Assembly (NCBI GenBank): GCA_019752335.1
Contig: JAIEMJ010000045.1
Coordinates: 1 to 64,000 of the forward strand
DNA from: Bryobacteraceae bacterium
Lineage (GTDB): Bacteria > Acidobacteriota > Terriglobia > Bryobacterales > Bryobacteraceae
DNA: 64,000 nt
Direction of reading: 5' to 3'
Below, in pieces: positions 48,269 through 56,960 of the stretch (position 1 is the stretch's first letter; every line of letters begins with the position of its first letter). A model generated the notes under the pieces. It did not search any database and was not told the DNA's origin. It worked only from the letters and a program-made list of their open reading frames with translations. The translations under genes were made by a program, and so were the position numbers.

Positions 48269-51175
48269 TTACGGCTGACGCTGCACGGTGACGACGATGG
48301 GGTCGCTGGCCTGCGCGGTAGCGAGGGAACGAATCTGCATGACGTTCTGACCGGCGCGCACGGTTTCTGGAATCTGCGCCGAGATCTGGCCGGGGCCGGT
48401 GGTGATTAAGGGCAGGGCGACGTCGTTGAAGACGACGCACGTGCCACCCAGGACGGTGGGCAACGGCACTTGGTCAGCACGGGCGGCAAGGGCGAGATTC
48501 TGGCCGCTGATCGTCACGAAGCTGCCTGGGCGGAAGTTCGTGGTGCCGTCAGTAGAATTGACAATAGACCGGATGCCGTTGGGCAGGCGTGGCTGGGTGG
48601 CGCCCGAAGTCTGCACCAGGGGCGTGACGGTGAGGCCGGAGATGTTGATTGAATAGGCGATGGAGCCGGTGGAGTCCACCACGAGTTGGCGGGAGGGAAC
48701 GTTCGCGCGCTGGGTGGCGAAGACGCTGAATTGCGGATTCTCTGGAATCACGCCGGCCACCGTCTCGGCCTGGGTGCGGATGTCGACGATTTCGAGCACC
48801 GTGCGCGCGTCGTCGCGTGTGGCGGCGGTGATGTTCTGCCGGACCGGGGTGGTGGCACGAATAAAGCGGTTCTCCGAGAGCGGAAACACGGAGGCGACGT
48901 TGCGCTGGCCCGAGGAGACGATGGTTTGCACGGGCGGCTGGCCGGGCTGCGCGGGCGGGCCGAATTGTGTGACGCCGGGACGCTCGGCGCCGCCGATCGG
49001 CGTGAGCGACGGGCTCAGAATTTGACCACCGGCCAGGAAGTAGCCGGAAGCGGGCGACGCGGCGAGCGGGCCAAAGTAACTCAGCGGGGGCTGCGTATTG
49101 TAGATGACGCGGCTGGTGGTGAAGTTGTCGATCAGGCCGTCGTAGAGATAGCCGATGCCGGAGCCGCCCATGACGATGATTTGACGTCCGTCCGGCGAGG
49201 CCGCCATGTACTGCGGGCCGGGAATGGTGGCCGGGGTGACGGTGTTGGCCTGGCGGGGGATGGCGTCCATGCCGGTGACGCGCCAGAAGCCGCCGTTCGA
49301 CATGATGAATTGCAGGCCGGAGACCGACATCGCCAGAGCCACCGGCCGGATCACGGCCTGATTGCCGGCGCGGGGCAGGGCGGGGAAACGCACGGAGTCG
49401 ACGAGGCGCCGGGAGTCGAGGTCTACGATTTGAATCGACTCGCCGCCGGTGTTGCCTACATAGAGCTGCGAGCCATCGAGCGCCATCGCCATCATGTGCG
49501 GCAACTGGCCGACTTCGATCGGCGCCAGGAACTTCTGCGCCCGCGTGTCGAAGACTTCGATGCGGTTGAAGCCGCTGTTGGTGAGATAGAGCAAGCCGCG
49601 CGGCTCGTCGAGAATCATATCCCACAGGCCTTCGGAGTTATTGTTCGGCGTGACGGGCACCGGGTACACGACGCCGCGCTGGTCAGCGTTGCGGAAGTTC
49701 ATGTAGACGCGAATGGTGTTCGGAATGTTGATCGCCTGGAGCGACGAAAGGATGACGTTGACGGGGTTGCCGGTGTTGTTTGCCGCGCCCGTGTAAAGGT
49801 TGGTGCCCGCCTGGCGCACCACTCCCGCCCGGCCCGGCTCCATGATGAAGGTGATATCGGCAGGGGCGACGCCCGTGGAGATCTGCGTGACCAAGGCGGC
49901 CCCTGTGTTCGGGACGCTGAAGGTTAAACGGCCCTTGCCCAGGTTCGCGATCCGCACGCCCGCGCGCGAAACGCCCTTGTTGCATTCGTCAATGGCGAGG
50001 AAGACTTGCGTGGTTTCGGGCTGGAGAATCGGGTAGTCGAAGAGGGTCGAGATCGGCAGGCGCGTTAAGCCGGACTCGGAGATGGCGAACAAATCCGCGC
50101 CGTCCTTGCTGATGACCATACGCCCCGTGACGGACTCCGGCAGCTTAATGCCGAGGCTCGCCCCCAGGTTGCGGGAATTCGCAATCAGCAGCGTCGCCGA
50201 AGTGGTGCGCTGGCCGGTGGCCGCGTTGTTAAAGGCGCCAAAGACCGTGGCGCCGTCCGGGGAAAACGAACTGCCGCCAAAGTTGGCTTGCGCGTTGAAG
50301 TTGTTGAACTGGTTTACCGGCAATTGGAACGGCAGATTGGCGATGGTCGACTGGGCGATCACGTTCAGGTTGGCGGCGTCATAAAGGGTTGAACCGGCCA
50401 TGAAGTAGGCGCCGTCGGGGGAAATGGAGAGCACCGTGGATTGGCCGGTGACGGTGCGGTTGCGCAGCACCGTGGCCGAGGCCACTTCGTAGACGAAAAG
50501 CGTAGTGGCCGCCGTGTTCGCTGTCTGGTTGATCGCTACCATGCCGATGATGAAGTTGCCGTCCGGCGTGGTGATCAGCCGCCCGGGGAACGCCGTGGCC
50601 GGGCGTCCGACGAAGACCGCGGGCAGCGGATTCGGGGTCGTAATCGTGGGCGGAGAAGGGACCGAAGAAATTTGCAGCCCGCTTTCCTGGCGGGGATCGT
50701 ACAACAGCAGGGTGTTCGTCGCGTTGTTGACACCCGTGCCTTGCGTGGTGATCAAGACGCGGCCATCGATACCCACCGCCACGCCTTCGGGACGCGCGGG
50801 AAGGCTGATGATGCTGGTGACGCGATCCGTGCCGAGCTCAATCTGCGTCAGCGAGGAACTGGTGACGTTCGCCACGTACAGAAACGCGTTGTCAGGAGAC
50901 ATCGCGGCCGCGTTGGGGAACGTGCCCACCGGGATGTTCCCGGTGATCCGGTTCTGCCGGTAGTCGTAGATGTCGATGCGGTTGGCGTTGGCGTTCACCA
51001 AATACAACCGGCCGCGCAACTCGTCGAGCACGATGTCGCGGGGCTCGCCGCCCAGGTTGATGACGTTGCCGAAGGTGGCGCCGGTGTTCACCGTCTGCGC
51101 CAAGCCGGAAAGCACCACCAGTCCGAACGCGAAACCCGTCTTGAGGGCGTGGAAAGCGATAGAGCGAAATTGCAT
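48269..51175 (-). CDS. Secreted YncE/YVTN-type beta-propeller protein with Solibacter C-terminal domain
   Basis: An exported 968-residue protein (972 if TTG at 51187 is the start). Signal peptide (LKTGFAFGLVVLSGLAQ) is followed by two sets of propeller blades of the YncE/YVTN type: GEPRDIVLDELRGRLYLVNA, AAAMSPDNAFLYVAN, MILDEPRGLLYLTN and MMAMALDGSQLYVGN. The C-terminus has PGSFVTISGQNLA, then GGTCVVFNDVALPL and GPGQISAQIPETV, the pattern I associate with TIGR03437, the Solibacter C-terminal domain. Probably cell-surface or secreted and binding in nature. ATG at 51175 is preferred to TTG. A TATCTT -10 lies at 51190-51195 (minus). Confidence 0.84.
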   Translation of the reverse strand: MQFRSIAFHALKTGFAFGLVVLSGLAQTVNTGATFGNVINLGGEPRDIVLDELRGRLYLVNANANRIDIYDYRQNRITGNIPVGTFPNAAAMSPDNAFLYVANVTSSSLTQIELGTDRVTSIISLPARPEGVAVGIDGRVLITTQGTGVNNATNTLLLYDPRQESGLQISSVPSPPTITTPNPLPAVFVGRPATAFPGRLITTPDGNFIIGMVAINQTANTAATTLFVYEVASATVLRNRTVTGQSTVLSISPDGAYFMAGSTLYDAANLNVIAQSTIANLPFQLPVNQFNNFNAQANFGGSSFSPDGATVFGAFNNAATGQRTTSATLLIANSRNLGASLGIKLPESVTGRMVISKDGADLFAISESGLTRLPISTLFDYPILQPETTQVFLAIDECNKGVSRAGVRIANLGKGRLTFSVPNTGAALVTQISTGVAPADITFIMEPGRAGVVRQAGTNLYTGAANNTGNPVNVILSSLQAINIPNTIRVYMNFRNADQRGVVYPVPVTPNNNSEGLWDMILDEPRGLLYLTNSGFNRIEVFDTRAQKFLAPIEVGQLPHMMAMALDGSQLYVGNTGGESIQIVDLDSRRLVDSVRFPALPRAGNQAVIRPVALAMSVSGLQFIMSNGGFWRVTGMDAIPRQANTVTPATIPGPQYMAASPDGRQIIVMGGSGIGYLYDGLIDNFTTSRVIYNTQPPLSYFGPLAASPASGYFLAGGQILSPSLTPIGGAERPGVTQFGPPAQPGQPPVQTIVSSGQRNVASVFPLSENRFIRATTPVRQNITAATRDDARTVLEIVDIRTQAETVAGVIPENPQFSVFATQRANVPSRQLVVDSTGSIAYSINISGLTVTPLVQTSGATQPRLPNGIRSIVNSTDGTTNFRPGSFVTISGQNLALAARADQVPLPTVLGGTCVVFNDVALPLITTGPGQISAQIPETVRAGQNVMQIRSLATAQASDPIVVTVQRQP

Positions 51176-51300
51176 TTTCGTTGTCAACTAAGATACCCTA
51201 AACCCTAAATCAAACGCCAAGTTTCGCGAGAAGAAGGATTCTGGTTGGGTACCGCAACAAATTCACAATTCGCGGGTTCTGCTTCAGGTCTCGGTGTCGC

Positions 51301-51657
51301 ATGCGCCGGATAACGGTGAAGAATCTTACCAAATCGACATATTTGGCCGACCGGGCCGGCGTGGCGAATACGCCCGAGACCCGCAATCGGGGCCTGCTGA
51401 AGCACATGTCGCTCGAAAAGGGTGATGGGCTTTGGATCTCGCCGACTCAGGCGGTGCATATGTTTTTCATGAAGTTCGCGCTGGATCTGGTCTACCTGGA
51501 TCGGGAGAAGCGCGTGGTGAAGGTGCGAGAGAACGTGAAGCCGTGGAGAATCAGCGCCGCTTTGAGGGCGAAATCAGTACTAGAGTTGCCGGTGGGTACT
51601 ATCGCCGAGTCCCGGACGTCGCCGGGCGATCAGTTGGAGTTCATTAACAATTCATGA
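51301..51657 (+). CDS. DUF192 family protein
   Basis: A 118-residue cytosolic protein of the DUF192/COG1430 family. Typical blocks are ADRAGVANTPETRNRGLL near the start, HMFFMKFALDLVYLDRE in the middle and AKSVLELPVGTI near the end. The function is unknown. Members often have a signal peptide, absent here. Its stop overlaps the next gene (ATGA), so it belongs to the pilus operon; the family is a recurrent neighbour of Tad loci in this phylum as far as I recall. Confidence 0.85.
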   Translation: MRRITVKNLTKSTYLADRAGVANTPETRNRGLLKHMSLEKGDGLWISPTQAVHMFFMKFALDLVYLDREKRVVKVRENVKPWRISAALRAKSVLELPVGTIAESRTSPGDQLEFINNS

Positions 51658-52694
51658 GGAAAATGTTTTACTCCGGCACGGTGATGATGCTGTCTCTGGC
51701 CAGCGTTGGTTGTGGCCATCGTCATGCGCTGCAGGCCGCGCAGGCGAGCATGCCTTCGCCGCCTCCGCTGATGACGAGACAGATCCTCAATGCGGTGGAT
51801 GCTGGGGACGGAGACATCGTGGTGCGTGATTTGCGCCGCCGCATTCTCGAGCAGCCGGACCGGCTGGATTTGCGCCTGGAACTGGTGAGCCACCTGGAGA
51901 AGCGCGGTGAGTCCGAACTTGTACTGGAGCATCTGCGTCTGCTGGCGGAGCGGTATCCTGCCAATGAAGACTTGCACTTGCGCTTGGCGCGTAGCCTACG
52001 GGCGGCAGGAGCGCGCGACGAAGCGTTACGAATCTTAAGAAACTTGACTGCCCGGCAGAGCGTTACTACGCCAGCGGCCTTTTCCCTTACCGGCATTCTG
52101 CTCGACGAACTCGAGCGGCCCATGGAAGGGGAGGCCGAGCACCGGCGGGCGCTGGAGTTGGCGCGCGGCGACGTGGACGTATACGAAAGCAACTTGGGCT
52201 ACAATCTGCTGGCGCAAGGACGCGATCAGGAGGCGGTGGCGCTGTTTGAGTCGGCTTTGCGCCGGCGTCCGCGGTCGGAGGTAGCGCGGAATAACCTGGG
52301 CGTTGCGCTGGGGGCCCGTCGCGACGGCGAGATCGATAAGGCGGCCATCCTGACGCATTGGAAGAGCGTTACCGATCCGGCGTCCGCCCACAACAATCTG
52401 GCGGCCTTGCTGATGGAGCGAGAGCGCTACGCCGAGGCGCGCCTCGAACTGGAGGAAAGCCTCAAGTTGCAGCCGGACCTTCCGGAAGCATGGCGGAATT
52501 TGCAACTATTGAGTGAGCTCGATGGTAAGCCCATCACGCTTACGCCCAACAAACTGGCAAACAAGACCAGGAACGCCGAAGCAGCGAAAAATTCGGGATG
52601 GCATAAGGTACTACGCGGAGTACGCAATACTTTTGTTGCGGACGAGGATCCGGTACTAAAACCAAAAGGCTCGACGCGGCGAGCTTCCCGTTAG
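51654..52694 (+). CDS. TPR lipoprotein, TadD-like
   Basis: A 346-residue lipoprotein (hydrophobic signal MMLSLASVGCGH, lipobox Cys at about 20) containing about five TPR-like units (about 55-290): LVSHLEKRGESELVLEHLRL, LARSLRAAGARDEALRIL, GYNLLAQGRDQEAVALFESA and AALLMERERYAEARLELEES. TadD in classical Tad systems is an outer-membrane-associated TPR lipoprotein needed for secretin assembly. Position directly before flp supports this. The C-terminal 60 residues are basic and unlike TPR. Confidence 0.82.
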   Translation: MRKMFYSGTVMMLSLASVGCGHRHALQAAQASMPSPPPLMTRQILNAVDAGDGDIVVRDLRRRILEQPDRLDLRLELVSHLEKRGESELVLEHLRLLAERYPANEDLHLRLARSLRAAGARDEALRILRNLTARQSVTTPAAFSLTGILLDELERPMEGEAEHRRALELARGDVDVYESNLGYNLLAQGRDQEAVALFESALRRRPRSEVARNNLGVALGARRDGEIDKAAILTHWKSVTDPASAHNNLAALLMERERYAEARLELEESLKLQPDLPEAWRNLQLLSELDGKPITLTPNKLANKTRNAEAAKNSGWHKVLRGVRNTFVADEDPVLKPKGSTRRASR

Positions 52695-52743
52695 AAGATA
52701 GGTTTGACCGGACAGGACAGTAGGTTTTTTAGGAGCTAAATTT

Positions 52744-52938
52744 ATGAATAACTTTCAACAGATGATGATGCGCCTGTGGCGCGAAGACGATGGCCAGGAC
52801 TTGGTGGAGTACGCGCTCATTGTGGCCGCCGTGGGCCTCGCGCTGATCACCACCGTGAACCAACTCACTACCGCTGTCGTCAGCTTGTACTCCAGCATCA
52901 CGCAGGGTCTGGCCTCGATCGGCGCGTCCGGCCAATAA
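52744..52938 (+). CDS. flp: Flp/Fap-type major pilin
   Basis: A 64-residue prepilin. After a short leader it has DDGQDLVEYALIVAAVGLAL: cleavage after Gly17 would leave QDLVEY with Glu at +5, the Flp signature, followed by a hydrophobic helix. The rest is small and polar (SLYSSITQGLASIG). TAGGAGC gives a clear Shine-Dalgarno, as expected of a highly translated structural protein. It needs a TadV/CpaA peptidase, which is not in this window. Confidence 0.93.
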   Translation: MNNFQQMMMRLWREDDGQDLVEYALIVAAVGLALITTVNQLTTAVVSLYSSITQGLASIGASGQ

Positions 52939-52970
52939 GCCGTTCGCACCCCCGGTTAAAGTTCAAGACG

Positions 52971-54533
52971 GTGGATTCCTCAACCGCCAAGCTCGAAGTG
53001 CGTCCTGACACGCCGCCACCCGCTCTCCACGGCCGGGTGGCTTGGCGCGTCTGGTGGCTTCCGGACTTGGCCATGGTCCTTGCCGCAGGAACCCTTTTCT
53101 ACGTGCTGGTGCTCTTCGGCGGGGCGCAGCAGCTCTTCCGGGACTCGGACGCCGGGTGGCACATACGGCTCGGCGAGCGCATCCTGGCGGGCTCGGGTTG
53201 GCCTGTCGTTGACCCATTCTCCTTCAGTCGTGCCGGGCAACCCTGGTTCGCGTGGGAATGGGGCGCCGATGTGGCCATGGGCGGCCTGCATCAGTTGGCG
53301 GGCCTGGGCGGGGTGGCGCTCGGCTATGCAGTGCTCATCGCGACGTGTACGTGGCTGTGGGTGCGGCTGAATTGGGCAGCCGGGGGTAGCTTTCTGCTGA
53401 CCTGCCTTTTCGCCATGCCGATGCTCTCCACCGTCAACCTGCATTGGCTGGCGAGGCCGCATGTGCTGAGCTGGGTGCTATTTCTTGGTTGCTTACTGCA
53501 CGTGGAAAGGCGTCGTGAATGGCGTTTTTCGGCGGGCTCGCTGCTGGGCGCTTTTGCCGTCGGCGCGTTGTGGGCCAACGTCCACGGTAGTTTCGTTCTG
53601 GCCTTAGCCGCCGCGGTTCTCCTCGCTGCGGGGACGCTTTTGCGCGGCGTCGTTTGGGCAGTGGATCCAGGCTGGGCGCGCGCGCGCTGGCTGCTGGCCG
53701 CCTCCGGCACGTTGCTGGCCGGGACCTTCGTCAATCCCTACGGCTGGAATTTGCACCTCCACGTTTTTCGCTATCTGACCAACAGCGCTTTGCTCGAGCG
53801 CATTGGGGAGTTTCAAAGCTTTAACTTTCACGCCGACGGCGCGATTTGGATTCTGCTGATGGTGCTGGTGAGCGCCGTGGGTGGCGTCCTCGCTATCGGC
53901 GAACGCCGGCTCGACGTGGCCTTGCTTACCGCGCTGCTATTCGTCGGCGCCATCCGGTCCGCGCGAATGTTGCCGCTGCTGGCTTTACTCGCCTTGCCCT
54001 ACGCCAATGGCATGCTCACGGGAGCGCTGTGGCGCGCGGAGGTCCGGCCGGCTTTGCGCCGTTGGCTCACCGTGAGCTTGGCCTACGGAGCCAACCTGCG
54101 CCGCTTCGACGCGCGCTTTGGCGGCTACGCCTACGTGCCCTTGCTGATTCTGGTGGGCGCCCTCTGGATGCGGCTGCCTGCCGTCGCGCCCGGATTTCCG
54201 CCGGGTCAGTTGCCGGTGGAGGCCGCGAATCATTTGCCCGTGAACGCCCGCCTGTTGGCGCCCGACCACTACGGCGGCTATCTCATTTATCGTTTTGCGG
54301 GCCAGCGCCCCGTCTTCTTCGACGGGCGAAGCGACTTCTACGGTTTGGATTTCATGCGCCGTTACATCGACTTAGTGGAAGTACGGCCGGGTTGGACCCG
54401 ACAACTGGAGCAGTGGAAATTCTCGCACGCCTTGTTGCCGAATCGTTATTCATTAATTCCCGCGCTGGAAGCGCGTGGCTGGAAGAAAATTTACGCGGAT
54501 CGCACTGCGACGATTCTCGAAAGGGAAAACTGA
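52971..54533 (+). CDS. Polytopic membrane protein, glycosyltransferase-C-like, inside the Tad operon
   Basis: A 520-residue protein with about ten or more hydrophobic helices. Near the N-terminus it has RDSDAGWHIRLGERIL followed by DPFSFSRAGQPW and AWEWGADVAMG. Acidic D-x-D-x-x-W-H motifs of this kind occur in GT-C-type and related membrane proteins. The C-terminal 100 residues are soluble (NHLPVNARLLAPDHYGGYLI, FFDGRSDFYGLDFM). It lies between flp and cpaB, not a classical Tad component. GTG at 52971 is chosen as start because the frame upstream runs through the pilin gene. Confidence 0.8.
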   Translation: MDSSTAKLEVRPDTPPPALHGRVAWRVWWLPDLAMVLAAGTLFYVLVLFGGAQQLFRDSDAGWHIRLGERILAGSGWPVVDPFSFSRAGQPWFAWEWGADVAMGGLHQLAGLGGVALGYAVLIATCTWLWVRLNWAAGGSFLLTCLFAMPMLSTVNLHWLARPHVLSWVLFLGCLLHVERRREWRFSAGSLLGAFAVGALWANVHGSFVLALAAAVLLAAGTLLRGVVWAVDPGWARARWLLAASGTLLAGTFVNPYGWNLHLHVFRYLTNSALLERIGEFQSFNFHADGAIWILLMVLVSAVGGVLAIGERRLDVALLTALLFVGAIRSARMLPLLALLALPYANGMLTGALWRAEVRPALRRWLTVSLAYGANLRRFDARFGGYAYVPLLILVGALWMRLPAVAPGFPPGQLPVEAANHLPVNARLLAPDHYGGYLIYRFAGQRPVFFDGRSDFYGLDFMRRYIDLVEVRPGWTRQLEQWKFSHALLPNRYSLIPALEARGWKKIYADRTATILEREN

Positions 54534-54537
54534 GGGA

Positions 54538-55506
54538 ATGGATCGACAGAAACTCTTATTGGTCTTCGGCGGATCCTGGCTATTGGCCGGCTTACTCGCG
54601 TGGTTTCTTTATTCCACCGCGAGCGGCGCCAAGCTGACTAAGTTGAAACCGCTGATGGCCGCCGCCCGCGACTTACCCGCCGGCACCCGCCTGAAGAAAT
54701 CCGATTTGAAGAAAGTAAACGTCCCTGAACGTGATGCTCCCGCCAACGTCTTTCTCGCGGACACGGAGTTAGTGAACCACGCGCTTCTGTTTCCAGTGGC
54801 GGCGAACGAAGTGATCAGTTCCGGCAAGATCGCCTCTTTAGCGGGCGTGGAAGGCGTGCCTTCGATTATTCCATCCGGTTACCGCGCCGTCTCGGTGTTG
54901 GTCTCGGACGCCTCCAGCGCTGCTGGACTGATTCTGCCGCGTGCCAAGGTCGACGTCATTTGTTCCCGTACCGGTAGCTTGAACGAAGCGGTCTCAAATC
55001 TGATTTTGCAGGACGTCCAGGTTTTGAGCGTCGGCCGCGTGACGGAGTTACAGATGAGTGCGCCGGACGCGAAGGGGTCTGCCGTCGCGGTGAATCCCAG
55101 CAGCGGTACGCAACGGGCGGTGACGCTGTTAGTGACTCCGGAAGACGCTTCGAAACTCGAAATGGCCAAGAACAATGGCAAGATTTCACTAGCGCTACGC
55201 AATCCGATCGACACTGGCCGGATTGGCAACCCGACGCCGACCACCGGCGAAGTGATTGACCCGTTGATGGGCGATCGCCGCAGCCGGTTACAGCAGTTGC
55301 GCAATCGGCAAGGAACTGGGGGCCGCGGCGGCAATGTTGACCTGCGCGACGACCGCGCCTGGGCCCGGCTGGTGAATGGAGAAGAGGGTCCACCCGCGCC
55401 GAAGCCTCCCAAAGTAGAGAAGAAAGAGCCTCCCGCCAAGCCCAAGCGAGTGGTGGATGTCTATCGCGGCGACAAACATGTGCAGGAGATTTTTCAACCC
55501 GAATGA
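54538..55506 (+). CDS. cpaB: Flp pilus assembly protein CpaB/RcpC
   Basis: A 322-residue inner-membrane or periplasmic protein. One N-terminal helix (LLLVFGGSWLLAGLLAWFLY) precedes an SAF domain (about 45-105, MAAARDLPAGTRLKKSDLKKV). The CpaB core follows (GYRAVSVLVSDASSAAGLILPRAKVDVI, TLLVTPEDASKLEMAKNNGKISLALRN). The C-terminus is a basic proline/lysine-rich tail (KPPKVEKKEPPAKPKRVVD) that may reach the secretin. ATG at 54538 follows the previous stop by 4 nt with GAGGG in the overlap. The stop overlaps cpaC (ATGA). Confidence 0.92.
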   Translation: MDRQKLLLVFGGSWLLAGLLAWFLYSTASGAKLTKLKPLMAAARDLPAGTRLKKSDLKKVNVPERDAPANVFLADTELVNHALLFPVAANEVISSGKIASLAGVEGVPSIIPSGYRAVSVLVSDASSAAGLILPRAKVDVICSRTGSLNEAVSNLILQDVQVLSVGRVTELQMSAPDAKGSAVAVNPSSGTQRAVTLLVTPEDASKLEMAKNNGKISLALRNPIDTGRIGNPTPTTGEVIDPLMGDRRSRLQQLRNRQGTGGRGGNVDLRDDRAWARLVNGEEGPPAPKPPKVEKKEPPAKPKRVVDVYRGDKHVQEIFQPE

Positions 55507-56960
55507 ACCGTCGAGCCCTTTGCTTACTCAGTCTCGCCGCCGCCGCCGCGCTCTATGTGACGGCCCAACCCGCGGTAGAAAAAGAAATTACGCTCGTCCT
55601 GGGTAAGGGCGAGTTGATGCAGTACAAGAGCGATATTAACAAGGTGGTGATTGCGGAACCCAAAATCGCCGACGCGCTGGTGGTCTCGCCTACGGAAGTG
55701 ATGGTGAATGCCAAGGGCGTCGGCCACACGACGCTGGTGGTTTGGGAAGCCAACGCCAATCCGGTGAAGTACAACATCAACGTGGTGGCGGACCGCGCGC
55801 CCATTGATAACTTCCAAAACGAACTGGCCGCGGAAATGAAGGCCCTGGTGCCGGATGGCGGGGTCTCATTCAATGGCAATGCGGAACTGATCGTACTTAC
55901 GGGGAAAGTCGCCGATGGCGAAGCCTCACGCCGCGCCGAAGCTTTGGCTGCCACGCGGACGCGCAAAGTAGTCAACTTACTCGAAGTGCCACCGCTTCCG
56001 GATCCACGTCAGATTCTGCTGCAGGTGAAATTCGCCTCGGTGGATCGTGTCGGCCTGAGCGAACTCGGATTCAATCTTTTCAGCCGCAACGGAAATACGC
56101 TCGGCGCGTTGGGAACCCAGCAATTTCAGGCGCCCCGCTTTTCCCAGTTACAATTCCAAAATGGCGAGTTTTCGAACTCGACGGTTAACTTCGCCGACCT
56201 GCTCAACCTCTTCGTCTTCCGCCCTGACCTCAACATCGGCGCTACCATTCGCGCTTTGCAGACGAAGAACTTACTACAGATTCTCGCCGAACCGAACCTG
56301 ATTACGCTGGAAGGTAAGGAAGCCAGCTTCGTGGCCGGTGGCGAATTCCCCTTTCCGATTTTAACCGCCACCACGACCGGTGGCGCCATCTCTCCCGTCA
56401 TCACGGTGCAGTTCAAACCCTTCGGCGTGCAACTACGCTTCACGCCCGAAATTACGCCTTCGGGCACCATCCACTTGAAAGTGCGTCCCGAAGTGAGCGC
56501 GCTCGACTATACAAACTCCGTTACCGTCCAAGGTGTGCTGATTCCCGCGATCTCCACGCGCCGCGCGGAAACCGAAGTGATCCTCAAGGACGGCGAGAGC
56601 TTTGCCATTGCGGGCCTGATCGACAATCGCGTCGTGCAGACGCTCTCGCGAGTGCGCGGTCTGGGCGACTTACCGATTCTGGGCAATCTCTTCCGCAGCC
56701 GGGCGACGCGTAAGTCGACCGATGAGTTACTCGTCGTGATCACGCCCCGCTTCGTCCGGCCCGTAGGCGCCGACGAGCCCACTAAGTTGCCCGAAGCGCC
56801 CGAGACTTGGCTGCCGACGCTCAAGGAACAGCGTGATGCCAAGGCCAAGGGGAAGGACAAGAACAAGAAACCGGAGTTTGTCGGTTCGCGTGGCTATCAA
56901 GAGGCGAAGCCCGAGGTGGAAGGCCCGACTCAGGCTCCGGCGAAACCGAACAAGAAGTGA
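55503..56960 (+). CDS. cpaC: Tad secretin CpaC/RcpA
   Basis: A 485-residue outer-membrane secretin. Signal peptide 1-22 is followed by a pilus-motif N0-like region (ELMQYKSDINKVVIAEPKIADALVVSPTEVMV) and a BON-like segment (about 105-160, LTGKVADGEASRRAEALA). The secretin domain (about 225-420) has LIRALQTKNLLQILAEPNLI-like GATIRALQTKNLLQ, FVAGGEFPFPI and LKDGESFAIAGLI. The pore is the exit for the Flp pilus. The Lys-rich tail (KGKDKNKKPE) is unusual for a secretin and may anchor peptidoglycan or TPR partners. Confidence 0.94.
   Translation: MNRRALCLLSLAAAAALYVTAQPAVEKEITLVLGKGELMQYKSDINKVVIAEPKIADALVVSPTEVMVNAKGVGHTTLVVWEANANPVKYNINVVADRAPIDNFQNELAAEMKALVPDGGVSFNGNAELIVLTGKVADGEASRRAEALAATRTRKVVNLLEVPPLPDPRQILLQVKFASVDRVGLSELGFNLFSRNGNTLGALGTQQFQAPRFSQLQFQNGEFSNSTVNFADLLNLFVFRPDLNIGATIRALQTKNLLQILAEPNLITLEGKEASFVAGGEFPFPILTATTTGGAISPVITVQFKPFGVQLRFTPEITPSGTIHLKVRPEVSALDYTNSVTVQGVLIPAISTRRAETEVILKDGESFAIAGLIDNRVVQTLSRVRGLGDLPILGNLFRSRATRKSTDELLVVITPRFVRPVGADEPTKLPEAPETWLPTLKEQRDAKAKGKDKNKKPEFVGSRGYQEAKPEVEGPTQAPAKPNKK

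Noticed and set aside
48125-48409. 94-codon plus-strand frame overlapping the end of the propeller gene
   Set aside because: Half of it is antisense to the well-supported propeller gene, and no ribosome site or family match is seen.
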